This document shows, piece by piece, positions 33,201 through 45,865 of a stretch of DNA of 64,000 nt. The DNA is from Paracyclopina nana. Taxonomy: Eukaryota; Arthropoda; Copepoda; Cyclopoida; Cyclopettidae. The notes below the pieces were generated by a model. It searched no databases and had not been told where the DNA came from. It saw nothing but the letters and a program-made list of their open reading frames with translations. The stretch is taken from positions 2,170,001 through 2,234,000 of the forward strand of contig JAGUCH010000001.1 in NCBI GenBank assembly GCA_019096065.1, given 5' to 3'. The position numbers and the translations under genes were made by a program. The number at the start of each line of letters is the position of its first letter. Positions within the stretch are counted from its first letter, which is position 1.

Positions 33201-36200
33201 GATATTGCGTTTACCAAGGGTAAAATATTATTTTAGGATCATCAGGTGAATATACACTTATTTATTAAACTTCAGCTCCGAGTGATGATTCTATGAGGGT
33301 AATACTTTTTCTGATGTTTTGACCACTCATGGCTGTTAAGTATGAGCTTAACTGCATGACTAAGTACAATTATTGTCATTTTGCATCTTGTATTTTCACT
33401 ACTAAACTTGGATGCCAACTCCTCTTGGTATAGTAATGCTAGCAGCAAATGCAATGCACCTTCCAAAATTCTACCCTTTTGACAATTATTCTGAGAATAC
33501 TTTCTCATTGCTGATGCAAATGCAGTGCTGGTAATTGCATCTGGAACATTGTCTGCCTAAATGCTCGCCAAAACAACAGTAATCAAGCTGGAAACTTTGT
33601 ATCATCCAAAATAGGCAATCTCTGCCATCGGCATGGATCAGTTTTTCAGCTTGGAATTTCAACTAGCAACCCTTTTCTACCACTCTAATAAAATATAAAC
33701 CTGTTTTTTTACGGCAGTGCAGCCCAGCTTCATGGAAAAATGCTAGTTCTATGAAACCTAGCAATTACTTACTTTTAAATTTTAAGGCACTTGCTCCAGC
33801 TTTTTTTAAGAATTTTACTGCAGCTCAACTGTAATGCAATGCTTTATATACAAAAATGCACACTAAAATTGAGAGAGAAAAGTGGCTATTTTTAAAGCAT
33901 TAAACTAAGATTGGTACACGTCATGAATATTACTACCACTTCATGAATGTCTTAAGATTTTCTGCTTGAGATAAACAAAACATCTATGGCATCACCAAGT
34001 GTAATGAAAAATACAAAAGGAACTAATTAATGTTGAATCAAGCCTCAAGCATAGAAACACTTCACCAGATGTAAGTGGTTTGACCTTTTTACTTTTGTTC
34101 TAAGACTATTTTCCATGCTATCTCATTACAAATGTCAAACTTATTATTGACTTGCAGCCCAAGATGACCAATGCAACTTTTTAATGGCTGCTATTATTTA
34201 TTAGCTCCTAAAGTTTTGAAAGGGGCAGCTTATAAATGATGACAAATAAGCCTATAAATCAGAGAGTTGAGACATCTCAATCAGGATTAGGTTTCATTGC
34301 CTATAATATCGCATGCAAAAATTGCTGATTTTCCCTTTGATTGATGTAGACATTGATTCAGAGAGTTGTCAACACTTAATCTATTATTTTAATGCTACAT
34401 AAGTGCCAACCCTCAATTCTCTGAATCAGGATCTAAAAATCAACTTTTAAAATAGTAGAGACAAGAATTTTGATTTCGGGCCTTTTCACAGGCTGCAGAA
34501 GGGTGAGATTCCCTCAACAAACAAATAGCCTTCAATTAATTTATTCTTAGTTTTTGCTCAGTATTTTACTTGACCCATCTTCTCAAATTCAAGGTTTTAC
34601 TTATATTGCACCCAAACACAAGGCATTGATGGTCTTGAACATTTTATGAGAGCTGGGGCAAAAAAAGTGCATCATAAAGATACAAATCTGAAGCTACAAT
34701 TTTGTATTTTGACTTAAAAAATTTTAATCTAAAAAGTGTGTTTTACAAAAGATAAGATAACATAAAGACAAACTCAATAATTTCATTTCAAAGGCGAGTT
34801 AGTGCAACAATTCTCTATCTGCCTTCTAGCATTTTTTTGGCCACATACTAGTAATAGCACTTTTCCCTTTTTATGGCTTTACCCAACAGAGAAATGCAAA
34901 AAAGTGTAAAAAAACACAGCTTGCATTGCTTTTTTAGGTTTGGGGCAAAACAAGAAAAGACGATCTTACCTTGAAAGTGTGACTTACTTGAAGCTCCAAA
35001 AGCAACTGCTGAAAAGGATTCTTGAGCGCAGATTTTCTTCGCACGTTTCAGAGCGTCGACATCACACCAGATGCACAGTGGGAAAGGGTGCTTGGATAAC
35101 AACCTCTTTCACTTTATCAGAGCACTTTCATTTAGGTTTAAATTAAGCATAGAAAAAGTAATCAACTTTGGCATGCCTATACAACTCGCGCGCATGATTA
35201 AATGAAGGCCATGACTCGGCTTATTTCCATCTTTTCATGATTAATGATAACAGAGAATCATTATTTAAAAATGGGCTCAAAGGGGACGGCAAATTCATTA
35301 CATTCATTGCATCACTTGCTGGAGGCTTAAAAATGTTGGAAAGCCATGAATTTTACTTGCAAAGTTGAAACTGCATCAGTGACGCGCGCTTTATTGCCAT
35401 AAAAGTCATGTTTATAATGGGAAAGAAGAATGGGCATTTGCCGCAGCAAAGAGACATGTCCTTTTTAGGCTCGGAACTTTCCTGGTTGTGAAACCATTCG
35501 GACAAAAGAACTTTCAGCGACCTTTAATGTCTTTTCCATTCCATTTCACTATATGCACCAAAGAGTTCAAGAAAGGAAGGCAATCATACTGAAATGAGAC
35601 AATGCAATGAAGACAAAAATGGTCAAGTTTGATTTTCTATTAGTTGGCCAATCAAACTCAGCATGAAGCAAAAAAGCCAGTAAGATTGGTTTTTCACATT
35701 AAACAGTACTGATAAAGATTGATGATCAATGCATTTCTTGTCCAATATGAGATGCAACTTGGCATAAATGAAGAAAAAAGGGAATTTCTCTTCAAATTTG
35801 CACTGTTGAAATTTCTTGCTTTTTGCTTCTTTTTTTTGGCAAAATAATACAGAAGACTCGAGGGTAGACGCTCACCATGCCATAAAGATATATTGCTCCA
35901 AAGCAGATCTGGCAGGCAAGACATAAGCCAAGACGAACTTGCAAAATTGTGTTTGAAATGCTTCAGTTTTTGGCCAGCTGTGGTCTAGGCCAGATGAAAA
36001 GGAGCACAATATGGATGTAAAAGGTGAAACGTGACAAGATTAGGACAATTTGGATTCTAGGCCGAGAAATCATGAGTCATTTCGGTTAGATTGTGATCAG
36101 CCACAATGATATTTGTCACTGAAAAGCCGTAAGGTGCTTTTCTTTAGATTTCACCTCTAGATTTAGATTTGAGAAGAGACAAGTCATACAATTCTGACAA

Positions 36201-39200
36201 ACACCATCATCTTATGACTGGACAAAAAAATTATTTGTTCAATGCTAAGCAAAATGAGTGCTAGTCTTAGGTGACCTTCAATTAACATTCTTTTTCTTAT
36301 TTTTGGTGTATCTTGAGGTTTTTCCTTAATTAGTGTAATTTCAGGTCTAGCATGTGCTACCAAGTTACATAAGCAAACAGGCCAGCCAAAAACTTTTCTT
36401 GGTGCATTTTTTTTTCTCTTTAGGCATGGCCCATAAAATTAGTTTTGAGCTTATTTATGAGGCAGCTTGCATCGTTTATCGCGGTGCAACTCCGTGAATT
36501 TCAATAATAAATTTGGGAACTTATTTAACCATGTACTGCATCTAAATGCAGTTGCAGCTTCAAAGTTAGGACCACCCTTTTCTTTATTAGCTAATGGCAA
36601 AACTACTTAACTGATCATCATTAGTCACTCTTTTTGCTGAAATTGAATTGTGGCCCAAAGAACTTGGGATATTTATCATTTATGAGTCGTAAATGCTATA
36701 AAGTAAGCCTTGGCCTTGGGCAAGGTGTAATGATCTTTCATAGACAGGAATAGCAATAATAATGTGCAAAAAATTCAATTCAATGCCTCAAGATGATTAA
36801 GAAAGATGACATTAGAAAACCCATCTGTAATAAATTATTATGGTTTGACGTTTTCCAGATTTATGCCATTAGTTTTAGTGTCGCTCAAGCTTAAAGTGAA
36901 ATTGTCAAAACACATGAATGGGTTATTTTTTAAAAATAAGTCATAATTAAAACTCTAGCAAATCCTCGGGTGAATGTTGACAATTTACTTACCTTGCAAG
37001 AGATGGTCTCTTAAACTGCGATGGAATTTGCTCTAAAGTATAATTTTCTTGTCTAAGTAAGTCACTATCAATCTGTTTCAAGCTTGGCCCAAATTCCCTC
37101 AAGATGAAAAAAGTCCTGATGGGAGCTGGCCAAATGGTATGAAAGGTCCAAATTAAAAATAGTTATTTATATTCCAGTCCAAGAACAAAATATCAAATAC
37201 GCAATTCACTAGAAGGCTCCAAAAATAGGAGAAGTTAAAAAAGTTTCCCTCACAAAGTAAAAATAGGAAAAAAAGAGAACACATTTTGCACGTGGGAGCA
37301 AAAGGAATTTTCAACTTGGTGAAAGAGTGCATCATTGCATAATGGTTTGAATTGATGAATCTGTTTGCAAATCCAAAATAAAGGCATAAAAAGCTATCTT
37401 GATTTGACGGCAAAAGTAGAGGGGATTTCGTCACATAAAGCAAGAGTTGCTTTTCTTAAGCCACGACGCGACAAAGAAAACTTATCAAGATAAAGTCATG
37501 TTACATTTAAATAAAATACACCGCCTTTTCACTCTTACTTTCTCAAAAAAAATTGCATTTCCATATTATTGCACAATTCATGCCAAAAGAACGGGCTTTT
37601 TTTTAGATCATTTGGAAAATAAAATATTTGCAATTTCAAAAGAATATTGAGTCTTATTCCATTTGTTGCACCGCAAAAGCAAAATGTGCAATACATAAAT
37701 TTCACAGCAGGGAGCGATTTTTATCAGTTTCAAATTAACATCAAGTCTTTTCTTCAGACTTGGCTAAATTCAGTCACAAGATATGCGTTAAGATAAAATC
37801 GCGGAAATTACCTTGCTCACACCACACAAGTAGTGATCGTTTTTACAGATGCAACGTAAAATTCTTCTTGGTTGCCGAGTTTTCGAATTTTTGTTGACAC
37901 GCTCGAAAAATGCAGAAAAGTGAGAATAACTGGAACTGAAAACTGAGCCGTGTCCCTAGGTGAGAAACGTCGCGTTGCTGAATAATGGGCCCCTGAATCA
38001 TATTTTTTCCGTCTGAAAAATAGATCAATTCGAAATTCGCATATAGCAAGGATTGCAATTGTTATATTTGATGTATTAGGCCTCATGAAAATTCTGGCTA
38101 CTTGTAAAAATGATGGAAGAGAATGCAATCCACTTTTGAAGTCAAGAAGACATTTTTCCGGATGATCTTGATTGAAGAGTTACCAGAGATATTTTTTGTC
38201 TCATTAAAGCAATTGTGTGAAAAGAATGGGTGAAATGCCCCATTGTTTTCAAAGGCTAGAATTCGCTTTGAATTGGTTTTAGGTCTAAAGTGCATGTGAG
38301 CACATTGTATTTTAAACTTTTAAGTTGCGTGACGTTTAACCACAATTTTCCGAGGCTACGTGACTTGCACGGCAAAACCAAGCCTCACTAATTATGAATA
38401 TGAAAAGAAAAATTCTTCATTTTCTATGCTTTTTTCTTCATAGCCATTAGTGGGGTTAACTGAGGTCAGGTTTTTTTGCCATGTCTCTCTTTTTCAAAGG
38501 TATTTCCATTGATTATGGCTTTACTCTTTGCATACAATGAAATTTCCAACGTTCCAAAGGGCAAGAAAAAAAAATCGGGCCTTGCTGAACCAAGTTGACT
38601 CTGATACAGTTTTACAAAACTTACGATACTCATGTTCTGCGGCTGCAATTATGATAATTCATGGCTTGCTGATTCAGCAGTAAATCATCTTTAAGTGCCA
38701 TAATTAGTGGTTTTCGCTGCATCCTTAATTTTAGCACTCAAAAGTTGTATGTAACTGCCAACTGAAAAAGATGTTAAAAAATGGCTTTTCATCTTTTTCA
38801 AATGCACTTAGCACAAGTGGGTTGCATTTCTGGGCCTATGTAATTAATTACTTGGCAAATGACAAGGATGATTAAAGATGATTATTAAAAATAGGCCTTA
38901 ACTCATCCAAGGAGAAATCGAGGCTCGATCGGCATCAGCAGATTGAAATGAGGAGTAAGCAAAAAATCTGTTCATATTTTACACCTTTATAATAAGTCGG
39001 CTGACATTCTGAAAGCTTTACGATATTGAAATGCAGCTTCGAATGCTGATAACGAGTTACGAAACAAAACTCGGCCTTTGGCAAGCCTCACTTGTAAAGG
39101 CCCTTCTCATCTGTAACTAGTCTGATTTAAAAAATCCTAGAAAAACCTGAGGGTAGCAACTTTATAGCATGCTTCTTCCCTTCAGTAGGCAAATACATAG

Positions 39201-40328
39201 CTGAAATGGACCAAGCTTGTCTAACATATCTTATGATGGCTGCTGCTGAATGCTCTATACATAATTATTAAGGCCATGTGCTAAGGGTTTGAAGAGGTAA
39301 AAAAAGAGTGTAAAGTGCGCTGCTGTAAATGATAAGTAGACAGCAGGCACGCAAAAAAGGAGCCATTACTTGAGAAGGGCCTTTTTATTTCATAAATTAC
39401 GTAATTTTTTTATGGTTTGCTCATCAGAATCACGACTCAGACCTCAGTTTGACCTCAACGGTACGAAAGGGCAAGTTCCCTTAATTTTTACTGACTCATG
39501 AAGTTGAGCCAATATTGAGGCAAAGAGGAAAATGGCTGTAAACTGTTGATTTATGCGCTGCTAGCAACTTAATCTCAAACGTGCCTTGCACTGCATCTCC
39601 CTTAAGAAACCCAACCCATTATGGACACTGAAAAAGTTTAGTTCAGGAGGCGGTTAAAAATGGCTTTTTGAAAGGTTTACTCTCATTTATCAAGTGCTCC
39701 AATCGCAAAGTTCATTATTACGCCCATCTGCAAAACTGCTGATACTTACAGCTACATGGGCCTGTTTTCTTATGAGTTATTGGACAGCCCTGGCAGGCTA
39801 CTTCACTTTAATTTCAGAGTAAATTATGGCAATTGAGTTGGCTGAAATTGAACCAGCTCGATCCGTTCGAATTAGCTTTGCCACCACAGGTGACAATATG
39901 AATTATGTGCTCACTTGGTTTAATGTGAGCTCATGACTTTGCATTTGCGTACATCCCAATTTCTCTCTCACTCAGAGCTATTAAAATCTCAGCAACTCAT
40001 GAAATGCATGGATTCTTCAAGATAAAAGCATTCATGGTTTCAAAAGAATAATTTTCACCCCCTTCTAAACTTGCATTATTAAAGTGCAAAAATGATGACT
40101 TGCATACTGAGTTCAAAGCAAGTTCTGCTTAAAAGTCGTGAGCTTTGATACATATTGTACTATTTTGATAAGTTTCACAAGTTTGGACATTTCTAAAATA
40201 CCCTGTGAAATTATTCTGCCAGATTCATGGCTTCCACTTTCTCAATTAGTGTCCAAGGGAGCAAGTAACACTCAAATAACTCTGAAGGCTCATAAATAGA
40301 TAAGAATAACACGTAGCATTTTGAATCA
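30213..40328. other. 10-kb gene-poor AT-rich stretch
   Basis: No exon with coding character, no tRNA or other RNA gene and no transposase could be supported on either strand. A tRNA-like A/B-box pair on the minus strand near 30365-30410 does not fold. A 75-bp hairpin lies at 34354-34428. The region may hold regulatory DNA or long introns of an unrecognised transcript. Confidence 0.4.
34354..34428. repeat. 75-bp hairpin
   Basis: TGATTCAGAGAGTTG (34354-34368) is followed by its near-complement CAATTCTCTGAATCA (34414-34428), with inner matches CAACACTTA / AAGTGCCAA. Possibly a very small MITE. Confidence 0.45.
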
Positions 40329-41189
40329 CCCTTCTCCCAGGGGGAACTTTTTTTGATCGAAAATCAAGTTGTAAAATGACCGACACGTCTAGTTGCAAAA
40401 TGACCGACATCTACTGCGTTTTTTGCCCGACAGATTTGTCATAGTTGTAAAATGTCCGACAAATATAATGTAATATGTCCGACAGGATTTTTCAAGTTGC
40501 AAAATGTCCGACACAGCCCAGATGTAAAATGTCCGACAGATTTTGTCAAGTTGTAAAATGTCCGACACAACTCAGTAATGGGGACACTTCCTACTCTTTT
40601 AATTATTTCAGCTAAAATCAATTTCAAGTACATAATTAAAGATTGTTTTTGCATAAAAACGTGAACCTTCATTGGACAACGTCCCTTTTATGAAAAGTTT
40701 TGTTGATTGGAATGTAGTTGGAATCCATGTATATATCATGCTTAACTTTTTATGCTTTTCTGAGGTCATCTGAAATAACTCATACAATAACTCAGACTTG
40801 CATATTGCTTACATTGAGTTGATTCAGAGCAGAGGTTTCAAAATGAGGACTTGGCAGGAGTCCAACCAGAGTCATCTAACACCTAGGAGCTTTGATAGTA
40901 AAATCAAAGGTGAAAGGGTCATTTTGCCACTATACCAAATGTGTCGGGCAAAAAACGCACCCGTCGCAAAAATGTGTCGGTCATTTTTCAACTACACCAA
41001 ATGTGTCGGGCAAAAAACGCACCCATCACCAAAAATGTGTCGGTCATTTAGCAACTATACCAAATGTGTCGGGCAAAAAATGTACCCGTCGCCAAAAATG
41101 CGTCGGTCATTTTACAACTATACCAAATGTGTCGGACATTTTACAACTTGACGAAATGTGTCGGACAAAATGATGGAGCCCTTCTCCCA
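40329..41189. mobile_element. Foldback-like element with repeat-rich inverted arms
   Basis: The left arm (about 40360-40575) and right arm (about 40915-41175) are inverted and each is built of several copies of GTTGTAAAATGTCCGACA-like units spaced about 20-60 bp. The 11-bp word CCCTTCTCCCA flanks both sides (40329-40339 and 41179-41189). Arms made of short internal repeats around a unique centre are the layout of foldback/Galileo-type elements. No transposase was seen. Confidence 0.6.
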
Positions 41190-41531
41190 CTCGTTTTTCT
41201 AGCTTTTGCTACCTATATTTCTCAAAATAGAATAATCTCGAAGCTGTGAGAGTACAGAGAGGAAAAAGCAGATGTTGTCTTTATTTTTGAATGCGTACTC
41301 ATTAGGCCACTGAATCTGACATGTCATAAATCCAGATTTCTTTTCACATTGTATTGCTTGAACGCTCTCTGATCCACAAGGCTATAATGCCGAGAAATAT
41401 AGCTGCAAGGTATATAGCAAATGATTGCTATCAAGGTCCAGTGCAAAAAATGCCTACATGAGTATAGTAGTAGTTTGTAAAGGACAATTTATGGCTCGTT
41501 TTGTGTGCTGGCCATAGAGAGTGACACTTTC

Positions 41532-44500
41532 TCAAGCAAATTCAACTTGGCACCCCACAGTGAGATATTTTCCTTCCATGGAACTCTTGCATCCAGCCAA
41601 TACACCGAATTTGAATCTTCTGCTCTGGTTCTTGGCCAAGGACTCCAAAGGCTCTTGGACTTTTTCACTATTGGCTTGATTGACACTGATTATGTTGCAT
41701 CTGGTGCAAGGCCCAATGACATGTAAGCTAATGTCTTGAGCATTGATCAAAGTCCACTGATCTTCCTCGTATGGATTACAGCCATCAATTACCAGATTCC
41801 CCCTGAATTGCTCAAGCATCCAATCCACGCCTTGGCAACTGGGATCCTCGAGCTGGCTTTGCGAGTGCAAATCTTGAGCACTTGATCTGCTCAAAACCAA
41901 GAATTGAGCCTCGTTGGCAAAAGACTGCAAGTTGATAGCGTCTTTTCTGGGCTTGCGTTCTCCCAACTTGATTAATCTGAGCCCTATAAATATGTGTTGA
42001 AAACAAAAACAATGAATGCGTGATTAAGGTGAAGCATTACTACAAAGCTGCAGTTGATAGCTTATTAGGATTATGTTTACCATATTAAGGAATTGATGAT
42101 TTCTCAGAATACAGAACAAAAAGATGCAAATGAATTAGACTATTACTGATAATAGCTAACATTACAAAATTGAGACTAAAGAAATGCAGGAGCAAAGAGG
42201 GAATAACTCAGTTTTTGCTGAGTCACCATACTAAATGGTGATTTTAGAGTTGATGGTTACATGTTTAGTCATGAGAGCATTGAAAGTCAAAAGTAGCTAA
42301 AAGGTATTAAATTAAAGTGGAGCACCAAAATACAATTTTTCTCTTTAGAGACCTAGTTCAATTTCGAGCTGACAGTAAATTCGTGTTTCCATGTTTGTTT
42401 ACCACCGTGTTCATGATATGAAAGGAAACAACGCTTCCATCCACGTGCCGCGGCTAAAAAAGGATAATAGGCTGTGACGTAAACACCCGCAATAAATAAA
42501 GATGATTCCCCATAATTAAGTATTACACTAATCAGGATGAAGGAAAAATCCTGAAAAATCCTTTAAAATAAGCTTCTTTGATCAAGTTTGGGCGTTATAG
42601 GTAATTGTTTAAAAAAGCTGCCAAACCAATGGGTGCATGAAATATTTTATGCAAACTGAATTTTTAGATGCTGCATTAACTATGCAAGTGTAGAGACTCG
42701 AATTTCCAATCGAGGGTGTGGTATCACTTAGTCACACGAGATTCCTATTTTATTACTTTTTCGCAGCATGCACCCTACTTTCTTCTCAACCGCTTGCATC
42801 TCAGTTTTGCGACTTTTTTCAATGTCAACAAACATTCAACGAAAGGTTCGCAGGCTTGTTGGCATTTCTCCTGACTTTCCCGTCATCTGAATTCGTGTTC
42901 ATGCTCATTCATGAAATTCAGAATTTAAAAAGCATTTGTCGCTCTAATATTTTGGTGAAGAACAAACAGAAACGCGTCAACTCGAAAGGTAAGCCACGTG
43001 GTTTTGTTTATTATTAAAAAGGTATACCTGTTAGTCCTAAGACGCGTTCAAGCCAATCGGCCACGTGGTCCCCGCAATCCCAGCCTTCAATCTGATCTCC
43101 ACACACTTTTCCAGAGCAAAATTGGCCTTCTTGGACTTGACCCTCAAATTCTGAATTTCTAAGGCTGACTTGGCAGCTGTCTTCACTGAAAGGAGCTGTC
43201 AATGTCATGACCTCATTTTTTAAGTCAATTTCTGGCTTGATTTGGCAGAGCAAAGGCTCACGCTTTTGAGTCAAAGTTGACCGGCCTTGCATGATTGCAA
43301 ATTGCCGGTCATACTTTAGAGATGTTTCTGACAAAGGCCACGACCCCTGGGTCACTTTGAAGGCCCCACATGACTTGATAGGGTACAGGTACAAAGCAGA
43401 AATTGTTGGCTTTCCAGCAACGTTGTCTATTTTTTGGATGAAAGGGTGATTTTAAAAAGCTAATTAAGTTACAATGTCTGAGAAGTCTAAAATAAACATT
43501 GATGCAAGCGAAGCATACATTAGCAACAACTCTTATTGGAATTGCATAAGAGTACTGGCTAATTAAGCTTTTCTAAAATTAAACTAGCAAAGGGCTTATA
43601 AGAAATTGATTGCTTCTAAAATCACCTTTGAGCAAATTTGGAATGACAGCAGGTTCTTCACCCATGAAATGGTCTTTAATGATGCTAATCACCAAGTCAG
43701 CATCTTTTTTCAAAGAGTAGTGTCCAAAGCTGACCCTGATTGATCCAGTAGGCTTTCCATTGATAATATCAATGTTGTCACCGCATACATGACCTGCTTT
43801 GTGATTCTCCAGGATGTCATGGTCTGTGAGGCCAAGATACTTTTGGCAGCTTCCAATGTTGCAAAAACATCCCACTCTCACTACCAAATTGTTGTGAATG
43901 GCGATTTTTCTGAATTCCGTGAATCCAAATAATGAGCCATCTTTTTGTCTGATGTTGAAATTCACTATGGCGCCCTGAAGCTCTTGGTTCTGTAGAAAAA
44001 ACGATAATGAGGCTCCTTTACAAAAAAATGAGATTACCTTAAAATCATTGCTGTTGTACAACTGGACCACTTTGATGCCATTGTCATAAGTCATTTCTTT
44101 CAGCTCGTCGTACAAATTCTTGGCCAAGCCAAATGAATGATTGGAAATTTTTCGCATCCCACCAAACTTTGAAATGGCATCGAAGCCATGTTTTAAGGCT
44201 AAAATGCCTTGATAGTGGACAGTGCCGTGTTCAAAGCCTGCTTCAGCCACTTTTCTGACATGTTTAGAAGAATTGACCAGATGCATTTCAACTGTTCCTC
44301 CTCCAAAGTAATCAATTTTGCCCACATTGGATCCTTGTAATGAAATTTTTTTCACTAAGCATTAAGAGCTGTCATGACTGAAGCCTAATGCTTTTAAGCA
44401 ACAATAGTATGTAGGGACAGAAAATGCCAATTAAGGCAATATTTGGTCCCTTCGTGACAAGATACTCAAAGGATTTGATTTTTTCCTAATACCTTCTAGC

Positions 44501-45319
44501 TTACCTATTGAGCTATTTTTGACAATAAGAGCTCCCAACCCAGTTGGATAGCCGAAAATCTTGTAAAATGAAATGCAGACAAAGGGGGCTTCAATGATAC
44601 TCAAATCAAGAGGATTACTAGAGACAAAGCTAGCTGCATCTAGGATAACTTGTAATCCACATTTTTGAGCTAATCTTGACCACTTTTCCACAGGGAATTT
44701 CTCTCCATTGAAGTTGGACATTGCAGGAAACGTGAAAATTCCATGTTTTGGGCTTTTTCTCAAGTTTTCCTCCACATTTTCTGAAGTCCACACCTGGTAG
44801 TGCTCAGCCAAGTCTCTTAAGCCAACAGCTGAGGTGTGGCATTCATCCAAATAGGCCAGAAACTGAGTCTTCTGGGATATTTCCAGGGCCAGTTTTAAAG
44901 CTTGAGTTGCTCCAGAAACAAAAATCACACTGTGGTTGTCCTCATTGGTTCCAAAAAATCTCAGCACATCCTGTCTTGCTTGGCAAATTCTTGCATTGAC
45001 ATCTGGAAGTCCCTGTGTATGAATAATGTTGAGCATATTTTATAAAAGGAAAAGCTTATTCTGATTTTACCTTAAGGTGTCCAAAGTTTGTGTGCGGATT
45101 GCACAACAGCTGAGAAGTGAGCTCAGCATGTGCTGAGTCAATTTGGGATTTTGTATAGAGGCTTGCACCAGCATGGTCCAAATAGGTGATGCCATTTTGA
45201 TCCAAACTAGGGTACTCTTCTTTCACTAAACTCTCCATGCTCAGTGTGTTTGTGTTTGAGTGATCATGGTGTACATTTATCAGCTGATCTTTTCTTGTGA
45301 CGTCACTAGATAACACCAA
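41532..45319 (-). CDS. MOCOS: Molybdenum cofactor sulfurase
   Basis: Six exons give 755 aa: 45319-45071, 45012-44505, 44333-44038, 43989-43626, 43426-43028, 41983-41532. The N-terminal part is a class V PLP aminotransferase (NifS-like): YLDHAGASLY near the start, FVSGATQALKL, and the PLP lysine in SFYKIFGYPTG (about K234); the active-site Cys is in RVGCFCNIGSC (about residues 392-400). The C-terminal half is MOSC_N (YLYPIKSCGAF) and MOSC with GPCTRCN. It takes sulfur from cysteine and puts the terminal sulfido ligand on the molybdenum cofactor of aldehyde oxidase and xanthine dehydrogenase (Drosophila maroon-like). Length is close to fly Mal (about 780 aa). The last intron is 1,044 bp while the others are about 50-200 bp. 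It lies directly downstream of two of its presumed client enzymes. Confidence 0.96.
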
Positions 45320-45865
45320 GTGTTTGGAGTTTGTCCTCTGTGAACTTAAGTGAGGCTCTCAAGTAATTTACTCTTTGAACTTCAATGATCACAAAATTAA
45401 ACATTTCAATAGCCTTAGTGGAACTTAGTTGCGGTATTTTAGCACAGAGTGGCGCTTCAGTCGCTCATCGGGGCAGTCCGAAAAAAAGTCTTAAAAAAAT
45501 CGGTTTACAATTAGCTAAAAATGCCAAACTCCCTTTGATGCGTCGAAATGTCATTAAGTTTGTCTTATAAGTCCACTAAAACCCACTGAAACCCTTGAAT
45601 TACGAAAATAATCTGCCCCGATGGAGCTCCCAGCGCCATCTAGCGTAGGAATAATCCCTACTCAAAGCTGTTGTTCCACTAAGCCTATTGAAAAAATACG
45701 TCAAACACTTATCCATTTCTGATACTATCCTATTTCATTATGGAATTACAATCATTGTAAGGCGAAAACCAATTTTATTTGCCGAAAATATTGCATTGTT
45801 AAGTACGTTTTTACATGTAAAAGAATATTTCCTTCCATTGCCAACCATTTCTCAAAAATATTGAG
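45320..45865. other. Spacer between MOCOS and aldehyde oxidase 1
   Basis: 546 bp. It holds the MOCOS promoter, a 284-bp MITE (45407-45690) and the 3' flank of aldehyde oxidase 1, with a minus-strand AATAAA at about 45775-45780. Confidence 0.5.
45407..45690. mobile_element. MITE between MOCOS and aldehyde oxidase 1
   Basis: It begins CAATAGCCTTAGTGGAAC and ends GTTCCACTAAGCCTATTG, an 18-bp inverted repeat with one mismatch. Inner inverted words TGGCGCT and CATCGGGGCAG recur in both halves. The right half contains CGCTAGATGGCGC (complement at 45632-45644), a CTCF-like core. No clear target duplication. Confidence 0.65.

Noticed and set aside
35076..35085. CACAGTGGGA resembling a Transib end
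   Set aside because: The match stops after the first 9 bases and there is no partner end or target duplication.
42718..43017. Plus-strand frame inside the long last MOCOS intron
   Set aside because: It runs into the MOCOS exon on the other strand and shows no domain; treated as chance.
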